Shown here one piece after another: positions 26,915 through 36,022 of a stretch of 64,000 nt of DNA. This stretch comes from G963665925 sp963665925. Its GTDB lineage: Bacteria; Bacillota; Clostridia; Peptostreptococcales; Acidaminobacteraceae. Location of the stretch: assembly GCA_963665925.1 (NCBI GenBank), contig OY762511.1:248001-312000 (forward strand), written 5' to 3'. The notes beneath the pieces were generated by a model. The model was not told where the DNA came from. It did no database searches and saw only the letters and a program-made list of their open reading frames with translations. A program made the position numbers and the translations under genes. Numbering within the stretch: the first letter of the stretch is position 1; every line of letters starts with the position of its first letter.

Positions 26915-28291
26915 ATGGACTATTTAAAGAAAAGGGAGCTCATACTCTATGGCCCCATGCTTCAAGTCATCATTCGGCTTTCTGGGCCGGTAATGCTTAC
27001 AAACTTCATACAGACACTCTACAACCTGGTGGATACCTATTTCGTAGGTTGGCTTGGAACTGCTGAAATTGCAGCTGTTCAGTTTGTGTGGCCGATTATT
27101 TTTCTCATGATGTCCATTGGTATGGGCCTGTCACTTGCGGCTACAAGCCTAATTTCCCAGTTTACAGGCGCCCATGAATACGACTCTGCCAGACGCGTCG
27201 CAGGGCAGATCCTATCTCTTTCCACCCTGCTTTCCATTACAATCGGCATACTCGGTTTTGCCGGTACCGGCACTATTTTAAGACTCATGCAGGCCAGTGG
27301 CGATCTTTACACCAACGCCCGCCAATTTATTGAAGTCATTTTCCTCGGTCTTCCCACCATGTTCCTCATGTTCTCTTATACGGCAATCAAAACAGGGCTT
27401 GGTGATACCTATACGCCTATGAAAATAAGCGCTATGAGCGCCTTTTCCAACATGTTTCTAGACCCGCTTTTCATGTTCACCTTCGGATTTGGACTTCGCG
27501 GCGCTGCCATAGCGACCGTTCTTGCACGCGGGGTGTTTGCCCTGTATGCCCTTTATACACTTTTTGACAGGACTCAGGATTTTCACCTTAACTTTGCAGA
27601 CCTGAAACCAGACTTCAGCATTTTGAAGCAGATTGTAAAAATCGGTCTGCCTTCAAGCTTTGGCCAGTCGATGACATCTCTTGGCTTCATGATCATGAAT
27701 GTGTTCATCGTTTCATACGGACAGGCAACGCTGACTGCCTTTGCCATTGGCAACAGGATTTCAGGACTTATTCTCATGCCCGCCATGGGCGTTGGCAGCG
27801 CTCTCGCCTCCATTGTCGGTCAAAACATTGGCGCTGACAACTTGGAGCGCGCCAAAGAATCTGTACGCACCAGCACCCTCGTGACAAGCATTGTCCTGAT
27901 TGCTGGCGGAGCGCTTATTCTTTTCCTCTCAGAAAGCATCGTTCACGTTTTTTCAGAGGATCCCCTGGTGCTTTCACAGGGTACATTCTATCTGCGGCTT
28001 ATTACCGCTTCTTTGCCGCTTATGGGAATATATCAGATACTGATTGGTACCTTCCAGGGTTCAGGCCATACTGTATACGCCATGATTATGATGCTCGGAA
28101 GACTCTGGTTCTTCAGACTGCCCCTCATTATCTTCCTGGGTAAAATCACATCTTGGGGACCGAATACAGTCTGGTATTCCATGATTACCTCGAACTTTCT
28201 CATTTGTGTCGTCGGCGGCATCATTTACTTCAGCGGAAAATGGCACGAGAAAACAATAAAAATCGATGAAACAGTCGAAGTGCGCAGCTAA
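26915..28291 (+). CDS. MATE-family efflux transporter
   Basis: 458 aa with 12 predicted helices in two MatE repeats. Hallmarks are IIRLSGPVMLTNFIQTLYNLVDTYFVGWLGTAEIAAVQFVWP and the second repeat ILKQIVKIGLPSSFGQSMTSLGFMIMN with GVGSALASIVGQNIGADN. It belongs to the DinF/NorM-like MATE proteins that export cationic drugs or metabolites by Na+ or H+ antiport. The stop codon sits inside the loop of its own terminator. It converges on the GH3 gene 15 bases away. Confidence 0.92.
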   Translation: MDYLKKRELILYGPMLQVIIRLSGPVMLTNFIQTLYNLVDTYFVGWLGTAEIAAVQFVWPIIFLMMSIGMGLSLAATSLISQFTGAHEYDSARRVAGQILSLSTLLSITIGILGFAGTGTILRLMQASGDLYTNARQFIEVIFLGLPTMFLMFSYTAIKTGLGDTYTPMKISAMSAFSNMFLDPLFMFTFGFGLRGAAIATVLARGVFALYALYTLFDRTQDFHLNFADLKPDFSILKQIVKIGLPSSFGQSMTSLGFMIMNVFIVSYGQATLTAFAIGNRISGLILMPAMGVGSALASIVGQNIGADNLERAKESVRTSTLVTSIVLIAGGALILFLSESIVHVFSEDPLVLSQGTFYLRLITASLPLMGIYQILIGTFQGSGHTVYAMIMMLGRLWFFRLPLIIFLGKITSWGPNTVWYSMITSNFLICVVGGIIYFSGKWHEKTIKIDETVEVRS

Positions 28292-28304
28292 CGCTGCGCA
28301 CTTC
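28277..28304 (+). terminator. Terminator of the MATE gene, containing its stop codon
   Basis: Twelve-bp perfect stem (GAAGTGCGCAGC / GCTGCGCACTTC) with loop TAAC, then TTTTATCTTT. The loop holds the TAA stop of the MATE frame. Confidence 0.9.
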
Positions 28305-28306
28305 TT

Positions 28307-30577
28307 TTATCTTTCAACCGTATTGCCGCTTCGTTTGAGCCACTCATACTCGAGGTGTTCCAAAAAAGCTTCGCCAATAAGGCCACCGGAGAAATTGACT
28401 ACTTTGATCAGGGGCATGTCCTTGAACATTCTGATGATTGGATGGTCCAAAACGTCTTTTTGATTAGATATCAGGGGCGCCAGGGTCCCTAAAACAAGCT
28501 CTCTTCCAATCGGATCTGCCAGCCAGTCACTCAAGTAGGAGAACTTAGACAAATAGGTGTTGGAAAAATAGCTTCCGGCAGCTTCAACTTCCCCGACGCG
28601 CAAAATATCCCGCGCATTTCTGCCAACTTCAAAGAGGACAGTGCCCGCTTCAAGCTCAAACCGCTTCGTCAGTTCGTTGTAGTAACAGAGTTCTGAGGCA
28701 TTTACACGCATATAAATCCACTTGACCTCACCCGGCTGAAGGGCCACCTTCTGAAATCCAACCAAGTGTCTGTAGGCTGATGGCACCACCGGCTGCAGCC
28801 GACGTGCGTATATCTGAACCGTCATTTTTCCAGCTATTGAACCTGAATTCTTAACCTTAATCTCCATGCCGACGCATCCATCTCTATGGATTATGGCGGT
28901 ATCGAGCTTCAAGTCTTCAACGACAAACTCGGAGTAGCTGAGACCATATCCAAATGGATAGGTGTCTTCTATGCCTCTTGTCAGACTGTACTTGTAGCCG
29001 ACAAATATGCGCTCATTGTAATAGAGTTTGTCATATTCCCCGGGAAAATACAGACCTGCACCTGTTTCATTGCAGTTTTTAGGCCAGGTGATTGGCAAAC
29101 GACCGGATGGATTGACAACACCCGTCAGGACATCCGCAAGGGCACGCCCCATGCCTTCCCCAGAAAGCCACAGCATGAGAATCGCGCCCACCTTGTCTTT
29201 CCATTCACTTATGTCAACAGGTGCACCGGAGACAATGCCTACGACTGTATTCTTCTGAAGCCTTGATGCCTCGAGAATGTCTTCAGTCTGATACTGAGGC
29301 AGTCGCAGACTCTTCTTGTCCGAACCCTCCCCATCAGCCTCCGCACCACCGACAAGGAGAATGCACGCATCTGCCTGGCGTATTCTCTCCTCATTTAAAG
29401 CGGTCACGCGTCTGAACCATTCAACATGTATAGGGGCGGCAAATCGATCTGAAAGCATGGTACGCGGCTTGTCAATATGGGCAGGTCGAACTTTCGAACT
29501 CCCCTCCCCCTGAATGACAGGATGATTCCAGAGCGTACCGATGAGGATGATATGTTTCGATTTTTCCGGGGAAATAGGCAGAATATTTTCATTTTTAAGC
29601 AGAACAAATGATTCAGATGCGGCATGCACAGCTAGGCCATGATGCAGCCGCTTGGGCTGATTGCGCCTTTTTTCTGCGCTGTAGGCTTGGATTAGATTCA
29701 AAATACGTTCCACGCTTCTATTTAGAATTTCCACATCGAGCTGGTGAGTAAGCACAGCTTTTTCTATCTCTGAATCATGCAGGGGAAAACCCGGCATTTC
29801 AAGATCAAGTCCCGCATCCAGGGCCTTCACCCTGTCATAGACGGATGCCCAGTCTGAAATGACAACCCCCTCATAGCCCCACATTTTCCGAAGGATGTTG
29901 GTGAGAAGCTCTGTGGACTGAGAGCAAAAATGCCCGTTGATCTTATTGTATGCCCCCATGACTGCTGCCGGATGCGCCTTCTGAAGCACGTCTTTAAAGG
30001 CTTTAAGATACTGTTCATGCAGCGTGCGCGCGTCAACAATGACATCGGCTGTCATGCGCCTGTATTCGGTATTGTTACAGGCAAAGTGCTTTACAACCGC
30101 CCCAATACCCTGGTCTTGCATGCCTTGAACCATTGCGATGCCCATGGCTGCTGTAAGAAAGGGGTCTTCAGAAAAGAACTCAAAATTACGTCCTCCAAGC
30201 GGTGTCCGCGCCAAATTGAGCCCCGGCCCCAGCATCAGCTGCACCCCTCTATCCTTTGCTTCTCTGGCAATTGCTTCACCGATATGCTTTATAAGATTTG
30301 TATCCCAACTCGCTGCCATGGCTGACGCAGTTGGGAAGCAGGTGGCTTTTTTGGTAGACGCCAGAATGCTGTCTCCACCAAAAAGTGCCACGCGCGCCAG
30401 CTGTCCCAGCACATCTGTCTGGGTATAGCGAACACCATGGGGTCCGTCCGTAAGGGTCAGGGCAGGAATTTTCAGTCGCTGTACAGGCTGCGTGCGCCAT
30501 AGACCCATGCCTGAACACAGGCGGGCTTTCTCTTCAAGCGTTAACGCTCCCATCCACATCTTAACTTGCTTATCCAT
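28307..30577 (-). CDS. Glycoside hydrolase family 3 beta-glycosidase
   Basis: About 756 aa, cytosolic (no signal peptide). N-terminal TIM barrel with LTLTDGPHGVR and GPGLNLARTPLGGRNFEFFSEDP, catalytic nucleophile Asp in VISDWASVYDRVKALDAGLDLEMPG, alpha/beta sandwich (SFVLLKNENILPISPEKSKHIILIG; ACILLVGGAEADGEGSDKKSLRLPQYQ) and C-terminal fibronectin-like domain after YKYSLTRGIEDTYPFGYGLSYSEF. This is the beta-glucosidase/beta-xylosidase type, probably acting on imported oligosaccharides. Start at 30577 with GGGAGGTG upstream. No sugar transporter or regulator is adjacent. Confidence 0.93.
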   Translation of the reverse strand: MDKQVKMWMGALTLEEKARLCSGMGLWRTQPVQRLKIPALTLTDGPHGVRYTQTDVLGQLARVALFGGDSILASTKKATCFPTASAMAASWDTNLIKHIGEAIAREAKDRGVQLMLGPGLNLARTPLGGRNFEFFSEDPFLTAAMGIAMVQGMQDQGIGAVVKHFACNNTEYRRMTADVIVDARTLHEQYLKAFKDVLQKAHPAAVMGAYNKINGHFCSQSTELLTNILRKMWGYEGVVISDWASVYDRVKALDAGLDLEMPGFPLHDSEIEKAVLTHQLDVEILNRSVERILNLIQAYSAEKRRNQPKRLHHGLAVHAASESFVLLKNENILPISPEKSKHIILIGTLWNHPVIQGEGSSKVRPAHIDKPRTMLSDRFAAPIHVEWFRRVTALNEERIRQADACILLVGGAEADGEGSDKKSLRLPQYQTEDILEASRLQKNTVVGIVSGAPVDISEWKDKVGAILMLWLSGEGMGRALADVLTGVVNPSGRLPITWPKNCNETGAGLYFPGEYDKLYYNERIFVGYKYSLTRGIEDTYPFGYGLSYSEFVVEDLKLDTAIIHRDGCVGMEIKVKNSGSIAGKMTVQIYARRLQPVVPSAYRHLVGFQKVALQPGEVKWIYMRVNASELCYYNELTKRFELEAGTVLFEVGRNARDILRVGEVEAAGSYFSNTYLSKFSYLSDWLADPIGRELVLGTLAPLISNQKDVLDHPIIRMFKDMPLIKVVNFSGGLIGEAFLEHLEYEWLKRSGNTVER

Positions 30578-30692
30578 ACTAGACACCTCCCTCACCGTTA
30601 CATATATACCCATACACCGCTTTGGGGTCGCATAAACATACCGCATGCCTATCTGGCGCTGGGTCCTCGTACAGGCCAATGAAGCACATGCA

Positions 30693-30725
30693 AAAAGCCT
30701 CCACTCATGTCTGAGAAGAGGCTTT
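30693..30725 (-). terminator. Terminator of the LUD-domain gene
   Basis: AAAGCCTC / GAGGCTTT-type stem with inner CTCA / TGAG pairing, followed on the minus strand by TTTTTGC. Confidence 0.85.
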
Positions 30726-30775
30726 CTTAAGTTTAAATCAATCTGTTTTTATACTCGCAAGTTAGTGCACTCTTT

Positions 30776-31396
30776 TTAGAACCCGAGTGCTTCATTTATG
30801 ATCACAACATGCATACGGTCTGAATCGGACTGACCACTTACAGTAACAAACGCATTGCAAATTCTAACATCACCCTCACACTCAACGCATCTTCCTGCTT
30901 CTATGCATGGGGCTCCAGAACCTGATCGCAGTGCATTTCTTGGTGCCGCCTCGTTCCGCGCACGATTTAAAGCCGCATCCAAGCTTTCCTCCAGTTTGTT
31001 CACACCCACTACAATCACCACGTGGTCAGGCCCATAAAGCATTGCTGCAACCCGGCTCCCACTGTGATCGATATTCACCAGATGACCGGATGTGGACAGG
31101 GCATTTGTCCCTGTTATGTACCAGTCTGTCATCAGAGCTTTTTTCTTGAGGAGCTTTTTACCCTTTTCCGACTGGACAGTGGTCTTATCATAAACGATGT
31201 GCCCTTTAGTAGACAGGGTTTCAGACAGGTTTAAATCCTTCACCGTTCTGCTGTTTCCAATTCCAACAGTCACATCCTGCGGTATCCATGATAGAATTGC
31301 CGCCTTGGCATCGTCTGCTGTCTGGAAAAAATATCCGTTAATATTCCTTTTTGAAAGATTCTCCAGTGTAGTTTGGATTCTCGCATCCATTGGCAT
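30776..31396 (-). CDS. LUD-domain protein (LutC/YkgG-like)
   Basis: 206-aa member of the lactate-utilisation (LUD, formerly DUF162) family: GYFFQTADDAKAAILSWIPQDVTVGIGNSRTVKDLNL, DWYITGTNALSTSGHLVNIDHSGSRVAAMLYGPDHVVIVVGVNKLE, and a Cys-containing tail (GAPCIEAGRCVECEGDVRICN). Related proteins are part of the LutABC lactate oxidase, but stand-alone clostridial forms with the four-Cys tail are of unknown function. Either of two in-frame ATGs (31396 or 31390) could be the start; AGGAG stands four or ten bases upstream. No lutA or lutB is nearby. Confidence 0.85.
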   Translation of the reverse strand: MPMDARIQTTLENLSKRNINGYFFQTADDAKAAILSWIPQDVTVGIGNSRTVKDLNLSETLSTKGHIVYDKTTVQSEKGKKLLKKKALMTDWYITGTNALSTSGHLVNIDHSGSRVAAMLYGPDHVVIVVGVNKLEESLDAALNRARNEAAPRNALRSGSGAPCIEAGRCVECEGDVRICNAFVTVSGQSDSDRMHVVIINEALGF

Positions 31397-31577
31397 TCAT
31401 CTCCTGTATTTTATTAAGCCATGATGTCTTTAAATCATGTTATGTATATTGTATCCAATACGCAATATGCTTTTCAAGGACATTTCACTAAATGCCCTGC
31501 TTTTTTTAATTTTTCTGTCATTTCCAAGTAGAAAATATGTTTACGTATGGATAAGTCCATCGAACTTCATAATACAC

Positions 31578-31610
31578 GAAAACCGATACCCCATCAAGGC
31601 ATCGGTTTTC
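31578..31610 (-). terminator. Terminator of the membrane-protein gene
   Basis: GAAAACCGAT-CC / GG-ATCGGTTTTC stem with the T-run formed by its own 3' arm on the minus strand. Confidence 0.8.
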
Positions 31611-31632
31611 AAGTCTCAAAATACAATTTTAA

Positions 31633-32397
31633 TTATCCGGCAAGCTGTTTTTTATAGGCCATCTCAGATGCGACACGGTCCTGCTGAAGATAAGGGTTCT
31701 TAATCAGTGCCGTCAGATAAAGATATGGATAATGCACACGCAGATGCTTCATGTACTTAATCCACTCTGCACCCAATCTTCCATAGGCTCTTTCAATATC
31801 AACCTCAATGTGTTTTCTGTCAAACTCCGACAATCCGTTGTCATAACGCATTGCCAGTTCCTCCTGAAGATGCATGACTGCCATCAGAAGCTCGCTGAAG
31901 GAATCGTGCTCAAGAAGTGCTGGGTTTGCAATTAGAGATACGAGTAGATTTTTGCCTGTATCCAGCTTTTCTTTAAGCTTCAGGATATCCACCTTGTTTG
32001 CGTCGAGTTTATGGGGATGCTTTACAAGACTGCTGTGGAGATTTTCAAAGTCTGATTCAGTCCAGTTCATGGAAAGCGCATATTCCTCACGCATATCCCC
32101 TAGCTCAGAATCTGCGCCCGCACACATTTTCAGAATATCGAGTCCCATCTCGCTGAAGAAGAGTCCCACTAGCATATTCAGCTTTTCAATCAGGTGATTC
32201 TTCTCTCTACGCTCTAGAATTCTGTCGAGCACAACTGTCACAAAGAAGACCTCAAGCGGGATGAATGCAATATCCGCAACCAGGAAGATGAACAGATGAT
32301 GTGCGTCGTGAAAAATCAAGTAGTGCCCAAAATGCAGAAGGGCTGACAGCCCTATTAGAACAAGTCCAATCAAAATAATTTCTTTATGTTTCTTCAT
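31633..32397 (-). CDS. Uncharacterised two-helix membrane protein
   Basis: 254 aa. Two N-terminal helices (IILIGLVLIGLSALLHFGHYLIF and HLFIFLVADIAFIPLEVFFVTVVLDRIL) joined by the His-rich loop HDAHH, then a soluble, mostly helical region (residues 60-254) starting RREKNHLIEKLNMLVGLFFSEMG. I recognise this as a recurring clostridial and archaeal type, but know no function. The conserved His residues at the membrane face could bind metal, which is speculation. Monocistronic with terminator; good ATG with MKKHK start. Confidence 0.7.
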   Translation of the reverse strand: MKKHKEIILIGLVLIGLSALLHFGHYLIFHDAHHLFIFLVADIAFIPLEVFFVTVVLDRILERREKNHLIEKLNMLVGLFFSEMGLDILKMCAGADSELGDMREEYALSMNWTESDFENLHSSLVKHPHKLDANKVDILKLKEKLDTGKNLLVSLIANPALLEHDSFSELLMAVMHLQEELAMRYDNGLSEFDRKHIEVDIERAYGRLGAEWIKYMKHLRVHYPYLYLTALIKNPYLQQDRVASEMAYKKQLAG

Positions 32398-32504
32398 AAG
32401 CTGACTCCTATTTACCTTGCTGTTTCGCCTTTGGTTATTATAAATATTTCAGAGCAGGCTTTCAAGCCCAATGCGTGCAAGTAGAGGATTTTTTCATAAA
32501 AACG

Positions 32505-32533
32505 AAGGAGTTGCCTCATTATAGCAACTCCTT
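32505..32533 (-). terminator. Terminator of the purECFMNHD operon
   Basis: Ten-bp stem AAGGAGTTGC / GCAACTCCTT with a nine-base loop, followed on the minus strand by CGTTTTTATG. It stands 30 bases past the purD stop. Confidence 0.9.
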
Positions 32534-32562
32534 CCTTATATGCATTCAAGAATTTCAAAATC

Positions 32563-33822
32563 CTAATTTCTAATCAGCAGGCCGATATCCTTGCGATACT
32601 GGTGCCCCTTAAAGCTGACCTGTTCAACCTGACCGTAAACAGACGTTCTTGCTTCCTTGATTGTTGGACCCTTGCCAATAACGCCCAGTACTCTGCCGCC
32701 ACTTGTTTTAAGGACGTCATTTTCTAACTTGGTACCACTGTGGAAGACGAGATCACACTTATCAACACCTGTGATTTCGACACCCTTCGGATAGTTTCCT
32801 GGGTAGCCTTCACTCGCCATGATGACACAAACAAAGGTCTCGTCCTTCCACTTGAGCTCGACTTCCTCAAGACGCTGGTCAAGAATCGCTTCAACCACAT
32901 CAACCATGTCATTTTCCATTTTTGGCATAACAACCTGAGTTTCAGGATCACCAAAGCGCACGTTGAACTCAAGCACGCGAATTTCCTTGCCGTCAATCAT
33001 GAGACCGATGAAAAGAACACCCTTGTAATCCATTCCTTCAGCTTGGAAACCCTTTAGTATTGGATCGATGACAACTTCCTGAACCTTCTCTTCAATTTCC
33101 TGTGTATAGATCAGGTTTGGAGAGTAAGTTCCCATGCCACCTGTGTTGGGGCCTTCATTGTTGTCAAAAATACGTTTGTAGTCTTGAACGCTCTCCATTG
33201 GTTTGATTGTCTTTCCGTCTACAAAGCAAAGCATAGAGGCTTCGATGCCACCGAGGAACTCTTCGACTAGAACCGTTTCACCGGCTTCACCGAACACCTT
33301 CTTCACCATCATGTCATCAAATGCTTCCAGGGCTTCCTCTTCATTCTTGGCAATGACAACGCCCTTGCCAGCCGCAAGACCATCTGCCTTGATAACCATT
33401 GGATATCCAAACACACCCACATTTTTCTTCGCTTCGCTGAAATCTGTGAACACCTTGAAATTCGCAGTCGGTACATCGTACTTTTTCATGAACTCCTTGG
33501 AGAAGACTTTACTTCCCTCAAGACGCGCTGATGCCGCATCTGGTCCAAATGCCTTGAGTCCGGCTTTTCTGAGCGCATCCACTGCACCCGCAACCAGCGG
33601 TACCTCTGGACCAACAATTGTCATATCAATATTCTCAGTCTTTGCAAATGCAACCAGACCCTCTATATTGTCTGCTGCAATATCCACATTACTGCCTTTA
33701 TCCATGATTGCTGTGCCACCGTTTCCCGGTGCCACATAAACGTGCTCAACCTTTTCACTTTGCGCGAATTTCCATGCCAATGCATGCTCACGGCCGCCTC
33801 CGCCGATAATAAGTACTTTCAT
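32563..33822 (-). CDS. purD: Phosphoribosylamine-glycine ligase PurD
   Basis: Second step of purine synthesis (PRA + Gly + ATP to GAR). 419 aa. N-terminal VLIIGGGGREHALAWKFAQSEKVEHVYVAPGNGGT, ATP-grasp region KADGLAAGKGVVIA, catalytic metal site RVLEFNVRFGDPETQVVMP. Last gene of the operon, 32 bases after purH, followed by a terminator. Confidence 0.97.
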   Translation of the reverse strand: MKVLIIGGGGREHALAWKFAQSEKVEHVYVAPGNGGTAIMDKGSNVDIAADNIEGLVAFAKTENIDMTIVGPEVPLVAGAVDALRKAGLKAFGPDAASARLEGSKVFSKEFMKKYDVPTANFKVFTDFSEAKKNVGVFGYPMVIKADGLAAGKGVVIAKNEEEALEAFDDMMVKKVFGEAGETVLVEEFLGGIEASMLCFVDGKTIKPMESVQDYKRIFDNNEGPNTGGMGTYSPNLIYTQEIEEKVQEVVIDPILKGFQAEGMDYKGVLFIGLMIDGKEIRVLEFNVRFGDPETQVVMPKMENDMVDVVEAILDQRLEEVELKWKDETFVCVIMASEGYPGNYPKGVEITGVDKCDLVFHSGTKLENDVLKTSGGRVLGVIGKGPTIKEARTSVYGQVEQVSFKGHQYRKDIGLLIRN

Positions 33823-33854
33823 TTTACGCCTCCCGACACTATCGTCAATCGAAC

Positions 33855-35387
33855 CTAATGTTTGAAATGTCTCATTCCAGTAAAGACCATCGTAATACCA
33901 TACTTGTTGGCCATATCAATCGAATCCTGATCACGCATCGAGCCACCTGGCTGAACAATTGCTGTAACACCAGCTTTTGCAGCCATCTCAACGCAGTCAT
34001 CAAATGGGAAAAATGCATCCGAAGCCAGAACACTGCCCTTCACTTCCAGATTTGCTTGCGAAATCGCATGCTCAACGGCCCAAATACGGCTTACCTGTCC
34101 CGGACTTAGACTTACAGTCTGATTGTCCCTTGCAAGAACAATGCCGTTAGACTTGATGTGCTTAACCGCTTTCCAAGCAAACAGCAGGTCTTCGAGCTCT
34201 GTTTTTGTTGGAATACGCTCAGTGACAACTTCAAAGTCGCCATCCATAAGCTGGTCGTTTATATCCTGCACAAGCAGTCCGCCGCCAACCTTTTTAAGGT
34301 CCATCTCCTTCGCGCCTTGTTCAGCAATATCTGCCAGCTCAAGCACTCGGATATTCTTCTTGCTTGTAAGTATTTCAAGGGCCTCTTTGTCATAACCCGG
34401 TGCAATGACAATCTCAATAAATATCTCATTGATTTTCGAAGCCGTGTCTGCGTCAATGACTCTGTTTGCAGCAACGATTCCTCCAAAGATAGATGTTGGG
34501 TCACACTCATAGGCACGGTCATAGGCTTCCAGAATGTCGCTGCCTGTACCAATACCGCATGGGTTTGTGTGCTTCACTGCAACCACAGTCGGTGCTTCGT
34601 ACTCCTTAAGTGCAGCAATTGCGCCATTTGTATCGTTGATATTGTTGAATGACAGCTCCTTGCCGTGAAGCTGCTTCGCGTTTGCCAGCGTTCCTTCAAC
34701 ACCTGTGATTTCCTTATAGAAGGAAGCTGACTGGTGCGGGTTCTCTCCGTAACGAAGGTCCTGAACCTTTTCCCAAGTCATAGTCAGCGTGTTAGCCGGC
34801 TGCTGATTCGTTTTCTCACGGAAGTAAGATGCAATCAGGGCATCGTAGTGTGCCGTATGCTCGAACACTTTCCACGCCAGCTCCATTTTCAAGGCCTCAC
34901 TGACAGCGTCAGCACGCATTGCATCCAGAATGCGGTCGTAGTCGGAAGGATCAGTCACTACAGCGACATCACGGTAGTTCTTAGCTGCAGAACGAAGCAT
35001 TGTCGGACCACCGATATCAATGTTTTCCACAATGTCTTCATGTGTAGAGCCCTCTTTAAGAAGGGTCTCTTTGAAAGGATAAAGATTGACAACAACCATG
35101 TCGATTGTTTCAATTTCAAGCTCTTCCAGCTGCTTTTGATGTTCAGGATTGCTTCTGATTGCAAGAATGCCGCCGTGAACCTTTGGATGAAGTGTCTTTA
35201 CACGGCCATCCAGACATTCTGGAAATTCAGTGACTTCGCTGATGTTTTTTACTTCCAGACCAGCCTTCTTAAGCATTTTTTCAGTACCGCCTGTCGAAAT
35301 GATCTCAACATTCATTTCCGAAAGCGCTGTTGCAAACTCTACAATTCCTGTTTTGTCAGATACACTAATGAGTACACGCTGTATCAT
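33855..35387 (-). CDS. purH: Bifunctional AICAR formyltransferase / IMP cyclohydrolase PurH
   Basis: Last two steps to IMP. 510 aa. N-terminal cyclohydrolase (ALISVSDKTGIVEFATAL near the start; GRVKTLHPKVHGGIL) and C-terminal transformylase with catalytic KHTNPCG (YEAPTVVAVKHTNPCGIGTGSDILEAYDRAYECDPTSIFGGIVAANRVID) and FFPFDDCVEMAAKAGVTAIVQPGGSMRD. Complete. Lies 44 bases after purN. Confidence 0.97.
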   Translation of the reverse strand: MIQRVLISVSDKTGIVEFATALSEMNVEIISTGGTEKMLKKAGLEVKNISEVTEFPECLDGRVKTLHPKVHGGILAIRSNPEHQKQLEELEIETIDMVVVNLYPFKETLLKEGSTHEDIVENIDIGGPTMLRSAAKNYRDVAVVTDPSDYDRILDAMRADAVSEALKMELAWKVFEHTAHYDALIASYFREKTNQQPANTLTMTWEKVQDLRYGENPHQSASFYKEITGVEGTLANAKQLHGKELSFNNINDTNGAIAALKEYEAPTVVAVKHTNPCGIGTGSDILEAYDRAYECDPTSIFGGIVAANRVIDADTASKINEIFIEIVIAPGYDKEALEILTSKKNIRVLELADIAEQGAKEMDLKKVGGGLLVQDINDQLMDGDFEVVTERIPTKTELEDLLFAWKAVKHIKSNGIVLARDNQTVSLSPGQVSRIWAVEHAISQANLEVKGSVLASDAFFPFDDCVEMAAKAGVTAIVQPGGSMRDQDSIDMANKYGITMVFTGMRHFKH

Positions 35388-35431
35388 ATCCTTGACCTCC
35401 GATTTATACCCCCAGCAAATCTGTACTCTTT

Positions 35432-36022
35432 CTACAGATTCCCTTCACAATAACGTTTGGCTGTTTCAACAATGAGTCTATGTTCTGATGCATGAATTTT
35501 TTCTTTGAGTGATTCCAGTGTTTCTCCCTCAACCACTGGGATCTTGTGCTGCACGATGATGGGTCCGGAATCTACTCCGGCATCTACAAAGTGAAGGGTA
35601 ATACCCGTTTCCTTCTCGCCATTCTCAAGCACTTCCTTATGGATAATGTCTCCATAATAGCCCTTTCCACAGTAGTTTGGAATAAGGGCTGGATGTATGT
35701 TTATAATGCGGCGTTCATATTTTTTGACAAAGCCTTCAGTCAGAATGCTTAAGTATCCCGCCAGCATGACAAAATCCACATCATGCTTTTCAAGTAATGC
35801 AACAATATGCTCATCGCGTTCAGCAGCTGACGCATACATTTTCCGCGCCTGAACCTCTGCTGGAATATTGTGCTTTCTGGCACGTTCAAGACCATATGCG
35901 TCTTCTCTATCCGAAATAACAAGGGCTATTTCAGCAGGAATGACGCCGTTATCAACCGCGTCAATCAGTGCCTGCAAATTTGTACCGCCCCCTGAGATTA
36001 AAACTGCAAATCTTAAGGACAC
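35432..36022 (-). CDS. purN: Phosphoribosylglycinamide formyltransferase PurN
   Basis: Folate-dependent GAR transformylase, 196 aa. FAVLISGGGTNLQALIDAV at the N-terminus, catalytic triad region with Asn, His and Asp in IINIHPALIPNYCGKGYYGDIIHKEVLENGEKETGITLHFVDAGVDSGPII. GTG start with GGGGG seven bases before; it overlaps purM by ten bases, so the two are coupled. Confidence 0.97.
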   Translation of the reverse strand: MSLRFAVLISGGGTNLQALIDAVDNGVIPAEIALVISDREDAYGLERARKHNIPAEVQARKMYASAAERDEHIVALLEKHDVDFVMLAGYLSILTEGFVKKYERRIINIHPALIPNYCGKGYYGDIIHKEVLENGEKETGITLHFVDAGVDSGPIIVQHKIPVVEGETLESLKEKIHASEHRLIVETAKRYCEGNL

